From NCBI RefSeq assembly GCF_964355755.1, contig NC_092678.1, positions 13,304,922 to 13,368,921 on the forward strand: a stretch of DNA of 64,000 nucleotides, read 5' to 3'. Shown here piece after piece: positions 25,451 through 36,895 of the stretch. The position numbers were made by a program, and so were the translations under genes. A model generated the notes under the pieces. It saw only the letters and a list, made by a program, of their open reading frames with translations. It had not been told where the DNA came from and did no database searches. The number at the start of each line of letters is the position of its first letter. Within the stretch, counting starts at the first letter, position 1. Source of the stretch: Antedon mediterranea (lineage: Eukaryota; Echinodermata; Crinoidea; Comatulida; Antedonidae).

Positions 25451-25464
25451 TTCTCCCCTTCCTC
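25451..25464 (-). other. Polypurine tract of the BEL/Pao element
   Basis: Read on the minus strand, GAGGAAGGGGAGAA directly precedes the 3' LTR start TGTTCTGAAG, as expected for the plus-strand primer. Confidence 0.6.
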
Positions 25465-25889
25465 GACATACAGTTGTTTGTCTATCCCTTTACAATCTCA
25501 AATAACATTTTTTTTTCTTAACATAATAGTAAATATCATGAAACATCATTATCAACAAAAACCCTATCACTTATATTCAATATAATTATTTAACAACATT
25601 TCTAAATTAAAAAAAACTATTTTTACTGATATTATTCACATTGAACTTGTTAATAACATTTAACATCACTGTCCTTATTTGAACATTATCAAACAATGTA
25701 TAACAATTATATGGTCAATTTTTACACTGTTCAATCTAACATAATTCAACTCTAAACTTATTAACACTAAAACTTAAACATTTGTGCTTCTTAATATAAC
25801 ACCTTTCTGTATTTTGATATTTAACATTCTTTTAATCAAGTATCTCTAGTGGACAAATTTGTGTAATACCTCGAATTACATCTCCATTG

Positions 25890-26265
25890 TTAGTTTTCAC
25901 CTTTATATATTTCTTTTATTCTACCCAATGGCCATTGACCTTTCTGAACTACTAATACCACTTCATCAACCCTAAAATCCCTCTTGGGTTCCCTCCACTT
26001 TTTTCGTTGGTTCAATGCTGGTAAACACTCCCTTAAACACCTATTCAAAAAGTGTCGCATTAATTCTTGGACACTTCTCCATCGTTTCCTAGGATTAACA
26101 ACTGTTGTGTCTAATATGCTCTCTGGAGCTAGATTACCTCCCATTTGACCAAGTAAAAAATGGTTTAGAGTTAATGGAATTACATCCTTTACTGAGGCAG
26201 ATTGATATGTTAATGGACGTGAGTTTAATATACCCTCTGCTCCTACAAATGCAGAATGTAACGCA
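25890..26265 (-). pseudogene. BEL/Pao integrase C-terminal remnant
   Basis: Reading leftward on the minus strand: AFVGAEGILNSRPLTY, then NHFLLGQMGGNLAPES and RKRWRSVQELMRHFL, ending with EIYKGEN and a stop at 25890. The NSRPLT and HFLLG blocks are characteristic of the end of Pao-family integrases. The catalytic core and zinc-binding head are absent: RNase H sequence abuts this fragment near 26270, so a deletion of more than a kilobase is inferred. Confidence 0.75.
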
Positions 26266-26274
26266 TGGATTTAA

Positions 26275-27290
26275 GAAGAGCTACTTTCGTTTTTTAACGC
26301 GACTAATCTTACATTTCTTTTTTTTTAACATCGTTATCATTCTGTGACACAGAATACACAAGCGCCGCATAAGAGTCATTTGACGCGTCAACAAATGTAT
26401 GCAACTCTTGATTCTCGCGCTCACCTGGGTTTATACATCTTTCTATTTCTATACCTTTTAATTCGCTCAAATTTACTATCCATCTTTCTAATTTCTGACC
26501 TACATCAGGGGACAACTCTTCATCCCAGTCTAATCCATTTGCCCAAATCTCCTGCATAATTATCTTGCCTGTGACTACTACAGGAGCAAAAATCCCTAGT
26601 GGATCAATTATAGAAGCGATTCTACTCAAAGCTAATCTCTTGGTTAACTTACAGACATTAGAAGGACCAGAACCTCCTTGAAACTTAAATGTATCTTCCT
26701 CGGCTTTCCATATTAAACCTAAAGTTTTTGCAGAAGGTAACTCGTTCCCACTTAATTTGATTTCTTTAGCTCTATCTACTTCTGGTTTTTTTTACAGTAC
26801 CGCTTTTGAATTTGAAACCCATTTTCTAGCACTCATACCCGCGATTCCCAAAATTCTTTAAGCTCTCTATATAACTCTACTACATCTTGCTCATTTTTAA
26901 CCGAGGTCATGGTATCATCCATGTAGGTAGAGTCTAAAACAGCCCGTGCTGCTAGAGGATACTCTTTAGAATTCTTTCGGGCATGTTCCTGAGTTACAAA
27001 TTGAGCTAAGAATGGCGCAACATTAAGACCAAACACTAGTCGATTGAACTCATAAATTTCTGGCATCCGCTCTGTGTCTAAATCTCGCCACAAAAACCTA
27101 AGCATTTTCCTATCTTCTGGTTGCACTCCAATCTAGAGATACATTTCTGCAATATCGAAAATAATCGCTACCTTTTTCTTTCTAAATCTTAATAACACAT
27201 CAAATAAATCGTTCTGCAATTTAGGCCCTGGATAGATCATATCGTTCAAACATCTTCCCCCATAACGCGTCGCGCCGTCAAACACTAACC
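26275..27290 (-). pseudogene. BEL/Pao RT and partial RNase H
   Basis: The minus strand carries [45 protein letters not shown] and the catalytic YMDD box (DSTYMDDTMTS, near 26915-26945), all standard Pao RT blocks. Then come ASIIDPLGIFAPV and the RNase H start HTFVDASNDSYAALVY (near 26355-26400). There is an in-frame stop just before IGVQPEDR (about 27133) and another after the RT. The upstream pol segment lies beyond the Penelope-like insertion. Confidence 0.8.
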
Positions 27291-27301
27291 TAACTTTCGT
27301 T
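27290..27301. repeat. Target-site duplication, left copy
   Basis: ctaactttcgtt here and at 29484-29495 flank the Penelope-like insertion. Keeping a single copy restores continuous pol codons (…RETTKV|RLVF…), which fixes both insertion boundaries. Confidence 0.8.
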
Positions 27302-27632
27302 TAATAATATAAGTAGTTCTTTGATAGTAAACCAATAAAACTTACGTTGGCAAGACAGTTTCGTCTAGCTGTCAGCTTGACTTCTTCAGTTGCTATGATG
27401 CGTTATGGCGCCGACTGGCCTCCTTTCCAGCCACTAGATGATTTTGTTGTGTAGCCTAGGGGACCAGTCGTCGTCAGAAGCTGATCGTAAATGTGAGAAA
27501 GTTGGTGCGCACCTTCGTCTCTATTCATCTTTGTATTTTTATTTTGCTTTCTTATGCTGATGCTTTCTTTAATTTTACGTTTAAGCCAAACTTGTTCTTT
27601 GTGTAGTACCTCTATCTTATCCCAGTTATGAT
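27302..27632 (-). repeat. Inverted 3'-end copy at left edge of the Penelope-like element
   Basis: Reverse complement of about 29124-29454, including the coding text KIEVLHKEQVWLKRKIKES. It differs by only a few bases from the right copy, so both formed in the same event. Confidence 0.8.
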
Positions 27633-27638
27633 GGGAAA

Positions 27639-28880
27639 GTGAGAAACATGCTTTCAGATACTGATACATATACGCTATTAAAGAAAAATCCTACCTCATC
27701 CTACAAGAAAAAACTTATCACTGTAATCACGAGACTCCTCAAAGAAAAGAAAATCACTGTCAAACAAAAACACTACTTGTACCCCACGTCGGACATCACA
27801 CCAAGAATTTACTGCACACAAAAAATCCATAAAATGAATAATCCGTTACGTCCCATAGTCGATTATACGGGATCCATTATGTACAATTTGTCACGAAGCT
27901 TAGCCGACATTCTCGTACCACTAGTTGGAAACAGCATCCATCATGTTACTAATTCGCTTGAATTTGTCAATGACATAAAGGACATTAAGTTACAGCCAAA
28001 TGAAACATTGGTCTCTTATGATGTAGTGTCATTATTTACCAAAACACCAGTCAACAAGTCTCTCAAAATAATTGAAGAACGCTTACACTGTGATAAACAA
28101 CTATCAGAGAGAACATGGTTACATATCAACGACATTATGGAATTGCTTCAATTGGTCCTCACCACCACATATTTCAGCTTCAGAGGGGATATCTACCAGC
28201 AAAATTCAGGTATGGCCATGGGTAGTCCATGTTCTCCGATTGTTGCGAATTTATTTATGGAATGGCTGGAAAATGAGGCAATAACTACAGCTCACACCAA
28301 CATAAAACCGAGGATATGGAAAAGGTATGTAGATGACATTATAACAATAATTCCCAAAGATGCGACACAACCATGATTACAACATTTAACAAAATCGATG
28401 ATGACATTAATTTCACTTGCGAAGAAATGTCCTTAACAGACAACTCTATCCCATTCTTGGATACGCTAATTTTAGTTGATGGGGAAGGCAACATCAACAC
28501 TAAAGTGTTTAGGAAAGCCACCCACACAAATCAATACTTGGACTTTAACTCACATCATCTTCTACAACACAAGTTATCCGTTATCCGCACACTTCTACAC
28601 AGATGTAACACGATAATCACAAATAATGCAGACAAACAGAACGAAACTGAGATGATACATACTTCACTTAAACAATGTAACTACCCTACATGGACGATTA
28701 GAAAGGTACAACGTAACCTAGATAAACACAAAAAGGACACACAACCCGAAACAGAAGACATAAGAGGGTCGATATCATCCCATATATTCAAGGCCTGTCA
28801 GAGAAAATCAAGAGAACATTTAAAAAATATAACATACGAACATACTTTAAACCATCTAACAAAATTAAAAACTTAATCGT
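27639..28880 (+). pseudogene. Penelope-type reverse transcriptase
   Basis: Frame 1 (27639-28374) has PRIYCTQKIHKMNNPLRPIV, SLSRSLADIL, VSYDVVSLFTKTPV, the primer-grip region GMAMGSPCSPIVANLFME and the catalytic box RYVDD. A shift near 28370 leads to the second frame (28373-28876) with DNSIPFLDTLI, the PLE block after the palm. A second shift near 28800 moves into the endonuclease frame. The N-terminal PLE region is missing. Confidence 0.85.
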
Positions 28881-29352
28881 CCGACCGAAAGATAAAGCAT
28901 GCAAAGAGGATTCCTGTGGTGTTGTCTACAAGGTGGGATGCACCAACTGTGATATTGTGTACATTGGGGAAACGGGTAGGGCACTCAAAACCAGAATTAA
29001 AGAGCACAAGAAAGATGTTGAGGAAAACACACAGAACATGCAGACGCGTGCATCATGGAAAGTTTCGTCCTCCATTTTACATAAATCAGCAATCACGGAC
29101 CATATGACCACACACAACCACATACCTAACTGGGATAAGATAGAGGTACTACACAAAAAACAAGTTTGGCTTAAACGTAAAATTAAAGAAAGCATCAGCA
29201 TAAGAAAGCAAAATAAAAATACAAAGATGAATAGAGACGAAGGCGCGCACCAACTATCTCACATTTACGATCAGCTTCTGACGACGACTGGTCCCCTAGG
29301 CTACACAACAAAATCATCTAGTGGCTGGAAAGGAGGCCAGTCGGCGCCATAA
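28795..29352 (+). pseudogene. GIY-YIG endonuclease of the Penelope-like element
   Basis: Begins as GLSEKIKRTFKKYNIRTYF and continues through IVRPKDKACKEDSCGVVYKV to GCTNCDIVYIGETGRALKTR (near 28930-28995), where VYIGETGR is the GIY-YIG core and the CxxC just before it is a zinc-finger feature of this class. DHMTTHNHIPNWDKIEVL and the basic tail follow. The stop is at 29350. The catalytic core looks intact; only the connection to RT is broken. Confidence 0.8.
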
Positions 29353-29495
29353 CGCATCATAGCAACTGAAGAAGTCAAGCTGACAGCTAGACGAAACTGT
29401 CGTGCCAACGTAAGTTTTATTGGTTTACTATCAAAGAACTACTTATATTATTATACGAATCGAAACCAGAAGAAATGTTTTCACTAACTTTCGTT

Positions 29496-30037
29496 GTTTC
29501 CCTATCGGGTTTAACTACTGGGAAATGTGGTAGAAACCATTGATTTAGTTCTGTTAGGGATTGGTCTATTTTTCTGACATAGCCTTTGGATCTGTAATTA
29601 TCTAAAACATTCTGATAACTATCGCCTAACATCTTGTCTCTAGTTAATTTTCTTTCTAGACACTCTAATCTCTTAAAGGCCATCTCATAATTGTTATCCA
29701 TATTTAATCCTTCTTCCCGCCACGGAATATTCAAAGTGTATCGTCCATCAACAGCTGTCAATGACTCTGACACTTTTTGAATCACTCTTTCATCTTCAGC
29801 TTTATATATTTTCAAATCACACACTCCATAACTATCTACTTCCCAAAACTTCCTCATCAACTCGTCCACATCATTACTTCGTTCCCTACTGGTTTTGTAA
29901 GTATTCACATGTAGTGACTTTGTTCGCCAACTTCTCCTCAAAGGACCAACACACGTCCAACCTAACGGTGTTCTTCTCGCAACATGTTCTCCGGGACCCC
30001 CACATTTATCTTCTAACACTGTATGCAACTCTGACAA
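29496..30037 (-). pseudogene. BEL/Pao pol segment between protease and RT
   Basis: Minus strand: GEHVARRTPLGWTCVGP, RKFWEVDSYG, RYTLNIPWRE, MAFKRLECLERKL and WFLPHFPVVKPDRET. These are conserved blocks of Pao-family pol just upstream of RT. The open frame runs on into the Penelope-like element only because of the insertion. Confidence 0.75.
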
Positions 30038-30795
30038 TCCACTCCAATTAGTAAATCTATCTCTATTCTCTGACTACTTATCACAGGAAATTCTATGTCT
30101 CTCAAATGATCCAAATCCTTACTAACACTACTCCAATCTGACGCTTCTAGTCTACCAGTAACAACACTTATAGTCACTGCATTCACTTTCAATTTCTTAG
30201 ATCCATCCAACGGTAATACAAATATCTCAACTGGCTTAGTCATATATCTTTCCTCCTTACCACTTAACAAACTCACAGCCATCTCTTCGGTTACTCCACT
30301 GAGACCCAACTCTCCACATAACTCTTCATTAACATATTTCTGGGTACTACCATCATCTAATAATGCATTCACCTCTTTTCTTTTCTTTCCATTACTAACT
30401 ATGATTGGTATGGTTCGCAAAGCAATAGATTGGGTTTTACTTAACAATGTAGTGTTTGTCCCTGTTTCTGTTTTAGTTACTTTACGCTCCCATTCCCTGG
30501 CAACTCCTACCTCTACAGTTTCAAAATTACTTTCCTTTTTAACTTTTTCTCTATGTAACAACCTATTATGGTCATTCTTACACCCATTTATACCACAGGA
30601 CAAAACCCGTCTACAATCAAATGCCCTATGTTTACATAGACACTTAAAGCACAATTGTTCTTGGCTAGCAATATTCCATCTCTCATTGATGAATAGTTTT
30701 CTGAATTTTACACATTCCCATAACTTATGGTTTTTCTTACAACATACACATGTGAATAAAGGTGATTCACTAGGCTTTCCCTTGTGGGTGCACAA
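30013..30795 (-). pseudogene. BEL/Pao zinc-knuckle and aspartic protease region
   Basis: The 260-codon open frame has a Cys/His-rich zone (CVCCKKNHKLWEC, CFKCLCKHRAFDC, CGINGCKNDHNRLLH) as in BEL/Pao gag C-termini. Then comes the protease with NALLDDGSTQKYVNEEL, in which DDGS is the catalytic aspartate motif. The frame is open but separated from gag and RT by stops. Confidence 0.8.
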
Positions 30796-30799
30796 CTAT

Positions 30800-31800
30800 G
30801 ACTGTAAGCCTTTTTACCTCTAAAATCTGTGTTTACTACTCGAAATTTACTACTCTTATTTTCATTACCTGTAGTGCTAATATTTCTTCCAAACATATTG
30901 CTGTTTACTGCAGCTTGACTCTCTACAAATTTTAACATATACAAGAAACTTGGTTCCCTTTCACTAAGTATTGATTGTGCAGCATTAGCCTATTTAGCTT
31001 GCATAAATCTAGGTAATAGTCCTTGAATTTTTAATAGGTTGGAGGTACTGTTTAAATCATTTATGTACCCCATTTTTGTTAGTGTTAGCTGACACTTTTC
31101 ATGTCACTGACTAGTCCCCATAACTCTTCATGGTTTCCTGCATTAATCTCTTTTATGTTGGTTAACTTAAGCATCAATGAGTTTAAAACTAGATGGGGCT
31201 GCCCAAACTGCCTTTTAAGAATCTCTAAAGCCTGCTTATAACCTTCTTCTCCTAATAGAGGACAACTTACTATACTTTCCTTTGCCTTATTTTTACATAA
31301 CTGTAGAAGGTATTGTAATTTTGCATTATCTGATGTTAACTTACTTGCTACATTTATCTCAAAATTTGGTATAAAAGCCTAATAGTTTCCCGGATCCCCA
31401 TGGAATTCTATCACTTCCGCTTTTGGAAGTTCTAGGGCTAATTGGAATGCGGCCATAGCATCCATATCATTACTGTTAACCTTATTATTTCCATCTTTCT
31501 CTCTCTGATCAACGTTTTCACTGTCCTCTTCTACTATAACTTTGTCAGTCTCTTATGTCACTGTTCCCCTGACTTGCGGCTCCAGCACCCTCTTAGTCTC
31601 ATGTATCACCTCTAGAAAATCCCTTTGGCAATCTTGCATCCACTTCTCCGCTTCCTCAAATTGTTCTTCATCTTCCAAGTTTATCATTTCCACAATCTGC
31701 TCGTGAGCCCTCTCTACTGTTTCAAATACCTCGTTTGCTTTCTTAAATAAGTTATGTATTAACTCAATGTCTCTCTCTAGTTCCTCCTTCTGACACAAAA
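30800..31800 (-). pseudogene. BEL/Pao gag, degraded
   Basis: The ORF at 31553-31798 is a charged helix-rich N-terminus (EELERDIELIHNLFKKANEV). Downstream, across stops, read ELPKAEVIEFHGDPGNY, INVASKLTSDNAKLQYLLQL and KRQFGQPHLVLNSLMLKL, the standard Pao gag core with its 'F.GDP..Y..F...F' signature. Several stops interrupt it. Confidence 0.75.
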
Positions 31801-32074
31801 CATTTATTGTGTTTGTATCCTTGTTAACTGTCCTTTTCTATTTCTTCGTAGTATTTTTATATCTTTTTTCGTTTCTCCATGTCTTCCATTTTGTTTATGA
31901 CGTTTCGCTAGAAGCATGCACTGTACTCACTTGTGTAATATGTGACGTTCGCTCCCTATGCATAGAAAGCATGCACTTTACTCACGTGCTTCGTTGCAAA
32001 TAATATATGCTCACAACTTTCAGCCTAAACATGTTGGTTCTTTAAAGTTTATTTTTTTTAATTGGTCTATCTAA

Positions 32075-32090
32075 CCTCGCTCTTCTACCA
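32075..32090 (-). other. Primer-binding site of the BEL/Pao element
   Basis: Minus-strand TGGTAGAAGAGCGAGG starts 7 bases inside the 5' LTR. TGG pairs with a tRNA CCA end. Which tRNA it is, I cannot say. Confidence 0.5.
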
Positions 32091-32097
32091 TTTTTCT

Positions 32098-32293
32098 TGT
32101 ACTGAAGAAAGGCCCATAAATAATATACGCAAGAACTTTCTGATTTTTATTATCATTATATTTGCACACTTCTTACCAACCACGCTGTCGGTATTTGTTT
32201 TTCTTTTTATCTTTTTATGTATGACACGCCAAAACGGCCTTTTACACACAATAGAATAGCGCCCTCATTATTATTTTGTTGTTCTTCAGAACA
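32098..32293 (-). repeat. 5' LTR of the BEL/Pao element
   Basis: Direct repeat of 25256-25450; ends TG...CA on the minus strand. Confidence 0.85.
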
Positions 32294-33345
32294 CCAACAA
32301 AACTTTAAAAATAAAATGATTTTATATAAAAGTTGTTTGCGGCGTCCATGTTTGGAATATGCTTGTTCCTTTTTGAATTCAGGTTCAACGGAAGATAATA
32401 GCAATAATTTAGTAAGAATCAAAACAAGGAGTGTCTAAATGCATCTTAAGCAATGCTTACATTTCATATTCAGATGATTTAACCTCTGTCTCTCTTTTAA
32501 ATACACTTTGATTTGAATTCGAATAATTAATTTTTGCAAATATTTGTCTATTTGTTTGTCTATTTAATGAATACGTTTGTAAAACTAATCTAATTTTATT
32601 GAACAAATATTTAAAAAGTGCAGCAATTCAGCCTTTGGCTGAAAATCTATTTTTCAGGGCAATTATTGTCAAAATAAAGATACCAAGATATATTATTTAT
32701 TATGACAAAAATATTGAAACATATAATATATAAATAATATAGAACAAATGTTACTTTATTTATAGAATATTCTGTATTTTATTTTAATTATTAACAATAA
32801 TTGTATTCATTTGTTTGTTTTTCCGCATTGTTAAATTTATTTTTACTTATGTAGGTACATTTTATTATACTTCTGATTTTGTTGAATTAAATAAAACGCC
32901 ACGTGAACTTTCTTACAAAACGTACCGTACCAAAAAACGATTCGTTTATTTTTTGTTTTTAAACGAACATTTTAGTTTAAAATTGGCAGTATCTTATATT
33001 TTGCACACTTATTTGTATTGTTAATTTATAATCCAAAACAAAAATAATTATTTTCATTTTCTTTAGGTTAAGTTCTTTATATTCATTTAAATTTAATACT
33101 TAATGTCTTTCTAAAATTATCATTTCATCTTCCTTGTATAAGTAGAGTAAACAGACAATATTTACGTGTTTTAGTGGTTACAGCAATTCTTTGAATATTT
33201 CAAACTTTGCTTATTTCCTTATGAAGTGGTTGAAGGTGGAGATCTAAATAACTTCCTAATGAAGTTTAGTTTAACTAAATATATCGAGTAAATAGACAAT
33301 TAAAGTTGTTGTTTTTACGTTGTAGTTCCTCAATACTTGAATTAA
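32294..33345. other. AT-rich spacer
   Basis: No gene is supported. The segment at 33118-33232 repeats one near 24525-24640 on the other side of the BEL/Pao element. Confidence 0.45.
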
Positions 33346-33347
33346 AC

Positions 33348-33485
33348 AGAGACGCAACGCAAGAATGTAAGCCCAACACAATTGACCAATCACAATTGAC
33401 GAATCATCCAAACTGTCGCTTGTGATTGGTCAACTCGCGTGTGCTGCGTCTACATCCTTCGTTGAGTCTACGAGAACCAAGCTTC
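33348..33485. mobile_element. Palindromic MITE, copy 1
   Basis: Near-palindrome: gacgcaacgcaagaatgta on the left pairs with tacatccttcgttgagtc on the right, and both arms carry the ttgaccaatcacaa / ttgtgattggtcaa pair. The same design and words recur at 41402-41530. Confidence 0.6.
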
Positions 33486-35448
33486 ATAAAAAAAAGAGAA
33501 TTAAACTCTAGATATTGTTTCATTTGTTATTTATTCAAACAGTGTCGGGATGAGAACAATTATATAAACACATTTATAGAAAGATAAAGTTAAAAGAACA
33601 CGAGCAGAAACATTATGAATTATGTAACAGTACAACTTGAAGAAACTGACTGCATTATATAAACGTGGACAGAAACTGACTGCATTATATAAACGAGGAC
33701 ATGTACATGTAATAAGCGTTCATAATGATCACACCATTATACTGTTATATGTACATAGTAGGCATAGGGGTTACGGTGTAGCATCATTCTGTACTTTTTA
33801 AAACCTTAATGGAGCATCACCATTTGGTGATGTGATTCATTCAGAATGACAACAATCCCAGTTTACTTGAGTAATATTGATTTGGTCTGATGCTTCGAGA
33901 TGCATACACACATTTACAGATTATATAGCTATTATTACGCCATTTGCTACAGTTTACCAGAATGGTTTAGTTGGAAAATGTTAATGCCGTTTTTGTATTT
34001 TCGGTAGTATGATTTAATCAGGCGTAGCTCTAACAATAGCTTTGGTCTGAAAAGTCTAATACATACTGCTTATTGTCGATAGCATGATTTCTGCCGTTTG
34101 ATGTAGTCCTATGAATAGGTTTGGTCTAAGACAATCGGATACAGTCTTGTTTGGTTTGAAATGTTGAAATAAAATGTATTGTTTTTTCTTTTATAGAATG
34201 ATTGTAGTAGGCCTACTGTATTGTGAATATTGCAAATATATATTTTTTTTTTGCCAAAATAATATTGAAATGGTAGTTAAATATGACCTTTGGTAAACCA
34301 AAAAACAAAGGACAGTATTGTGTGCTATTATATATTATAGCTAGTTCTGAAAATGGGTTTGGTTTTAAAAACCAGACACTGTAGATACTGATTAAATTTA
34401 TTTCCGAAACAAACAATTCTAAACAATCAGTTCTGTAATCGAATAAGCCTCACCTTGAAACCGCGTATCTACGTATTTGACCAAAAAAAAAACATTAGCC
34501 AAGAATTTTCAAGAAAGTTCGCAACTTAAATAAATATTTATGTTTAATGTATAGGTGGTGCCCTGTAATTTCACGCTTTATTTTGGTTGGTTGAGTAAGT
34601 TGACTTACCGAAACCACAGCAGCTGTAAAAGCCCATACATCTCGGACATCCTTGCAACGAACACAAAATAATAAGAATATGAAGAATCTTTGCAACGAAT
34701 TGCACAAGTAAAACAACAATTGGAACAAATCACGAACAGTCTTAGAAGAACCTATCGCGAAAGGCCAAAGATCCACGTTAAGCCATGTAGCTATTGCATT
34801 CTGTACGCGTAGAGCGAGTCAGTTACCTTTATCAGTTTTTATTTTCATATTTCGTTTTCGTCAGCAGGTCAGCCTACAGACGACTTTTCCCCATTCCGTC
34901 AGTTCTTTCTAACTTGTTATTCATGAGTTTCGCACCCGCAAAATCGAGTGCATGACCGCACGTGTGTGTGAGCTAGCCTCGCTCGATCCTTTTATCGAGA
35001 GGCGCACGTTTTCACGGACAATCGTATTCGATTAGTATCTATGTATCCTAGAAGTGTGTACGCTAGGTCTATGCTATAATCAACAGGAGAATACACTAGT
35101 CGAATACTGTACACCATGTGGTTGCCAAGAAGGGCTCGCTCGCGCTGGGGGTATGACGGTCGTGCGTATAATAACTATAATACTATTCCAATCGTAAACG
35201 TACGTTTACAAATGAAATTTTATCGGAGCGCCTAAAACAGCTCCATAATGAACAAATCTTTTCATCATATTTAGTACAAAATCACGCTAAAATGCCTTGA
35301 AAACTAGCAGGTTGCTGTTACGCTAGTACACTGTAGCTAGGCTAGGCCTACTCTTCTTTAGTAATACTATTACTAATAGGCCTAGGCCTTACCTTAAAAA
35401 GCCCAGGCCTAGCCAACGAGGTGGCGATATATGTGTGTTGAGGCATTT
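33486..35448. other. Non-coding stretch
   Basis: No gene recognised. There is a small direct duplication of 'acagaaactgactgcattat' at about 33632 and 33670. CpG-containing text at 34870-35170 could belong to a promoter off an unseen gene, but nothing supports that. TAGGCCTA words occur at 35330-35420. Confidence 0.35.
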
Positions 35449-35449
35449 A

Positions 35450-35523
35450 TGTTCGGTGTATAAGACGCACCCCTAATTTAGAGGTTAAATTTGTGTGTCA
35501 AAAGTGCGATTATACACCGAAAT
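35450..35523. mobile_element. Miniature inverted-repeat element, 74 bp
   Basis: ttcggtgtataagacgcac at the left pairs with gtgcgattatacaccgaa at the right. A related word (gtttataagacgcacc) is at 42308. Likely the ends of a DNA transposon family collapsed to a mini-palindrome. Confidence 0.45.
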
Positions 35524-36895
35524 ATACGCTACGTTAATATTTTTATTGTTTCATCCTCGCACACTCGATTTCTACACCTTTTCGGCCAAAAAAAATCATA
35601 ACAAAACTTTTTTTTTTTAATATATGTTTTGTTAGTTAAGTTTTAGTTAGTTCGGGTATTGATTCTTGAGACCATAACATCAGTCAGAATCACTAGATTT
35701 TCACATTGTTTTATCATCTTACTTTTGATTGAATAAATATTACATTTTCTACATTTAATAATGTTGTGCCATCGTTATTGTCTTGGCTCGCGACACGACT
35801 ACTACAGGATATAATAATTAAAAATCAATAGTCTATAGGCATACACATGTATTGTTTTTTTTACCAGAACATATTTATTACCTCTAATGAAGAAATGTTT
35901 CTAAAGCTAGGTATTAATTTCTGTCCAATGATAAACAATAGTGTAAAATTATAAAATAAAAGCATTAAAATAAAAGAAATAAAATATGGTAGATAGTCCG
36001 GTACGCACGTCCGGTACGCACGTCCGGTACCTAAACAATTCTAGGTAATTGAAGCACAAAATGTTATTCCAATTCATAAAAATATGATTTATTTGCACTT
36101 TCTGTAAAGATAACATTACATTTTATATCTTATTTCGTATTAAATCTTAATTCATCATTCTACTGTTATATAGCATATTTCCTATAGAATAATTGTCGGT
36201 CTCTACTCGACGTGCGAGGCGCCCTAGACATGGAGTTCCATTAGTGTCTCGCGTTTATTTGCATTGATCGAATGGGAAGTGTGATGTCTTCAAACTACAC
36301 TATCTTTAGTTTGGTGTAGTGATAGATAAAGTATACTCTATTGTTATTATAATTAATAATCGCTTTTCAGTAATTATTAAAAGATATAGTTATTATTATT
36401 ATTATGAACATTTCATAGACCAATAAAATGAAACATTTGTTCAGCATCTCAATCCCCACTGTACTGATGAAATTCCTTTTTAAAGAAAAACGAATATCAA
36501 TAGCTGATGTGGGTTACTCTCTGTTTTGATGATATACCGTAACATCTAATAAAGTAGTGCACCTCGAAAAAAGAACACCTCGAAAAGAAGCCGCTTCTTA
36601 TAAAAAAAAACGTGTTGAAAGAAGCCCATCGAAATTATCTGGGCTTCTTTAAGGCTTCGTTAGGCCTATATTGTTTTTACCTCCATGGTTTGACAGTGCA
36701 ACGGATGATATGCGAAGACATTTGCTGACCGCTCGTTTTCCGTTGCTTATCCGTTGCAATTTGCCAAGTAACATTAACAATGTGGATTACTATTAAATCT
36801 ATATAAACATTTAAATTAACAATTTAAAAATAAATTAAAGACTTTTATTTCAACTAATGTTATGACAATTTGTGAAGCGCCGCTATAGAAATGTA
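35524..36895. other. Non-coding stretch with a short tandem repeat
   Basis: A 14-base unit (gtccggtacgcac) is repeated about three times at 35997-36030. AAGAAGCC/GGCTTCTT words near 36575-36650 resemble those at 230-306. No gene seen. Confidence 0.4.

Larger units (their letters stand above)
27302..29483 (+). mobile_element. Penelope-like element inserted in BEL/Pao pol
   Basis: 2182 bp bounded by a 12 bp target duplication. The plus-strand body (27639-29352) encodes a Penelope-type RT followed by a GIY-YIG endonuclease. The left 330 bp (27302 to about 27632) is an inverted copy of the element's own 3' end (about 29124-29454). Tail-to-tail partial copies of this kind are typical of Penelope-like elements. 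It is 5'-truncated (RT begins at an internal LSDTDTYTLL segment) and frameshifted twice, so not autonomous. Confidence 0.85.
25256..32293 (-). mobile_element. Defective BEL/Pao LTR retrotransposon
   Basis: Two direct repeats of about 195 bp (25256-25450 and 32098-32293) bound the element; on the minus strand they start TGTTCTGAAG and end TTCAGTACA. The flanks are ccgac and ccaac, an imperfect 5 bp duplication, within the 4-6 bp usual for BEL/Pao. On the minus strand the order is gag, zinc-knuckle region, protease (LLDDGST), pol linker, RT (YMDD), RNase H start and integrase C-terminus, the BEL/Pao order. A primer-binding-like site and a purine tract sit at the expected ends. It is broken by stops, a large deletion near 26270 and a Penelope-like insertion at 27302-29483. 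Confidence 0.85.

Noticed and set aside
27403-27669. Minus-strand 88-codon ORF resembling an endonuclease tail
   Set aside because: It is the inverted copy of the Penelope-like element's own 3' end, not a separate gene.
34495-34776. 93-codon minus-strand ORF with a hydrophobic stretch
   Set aside because: No signal peptide logic, no splice support and no recognisable motif; expected by chance in AT-rich DNA.
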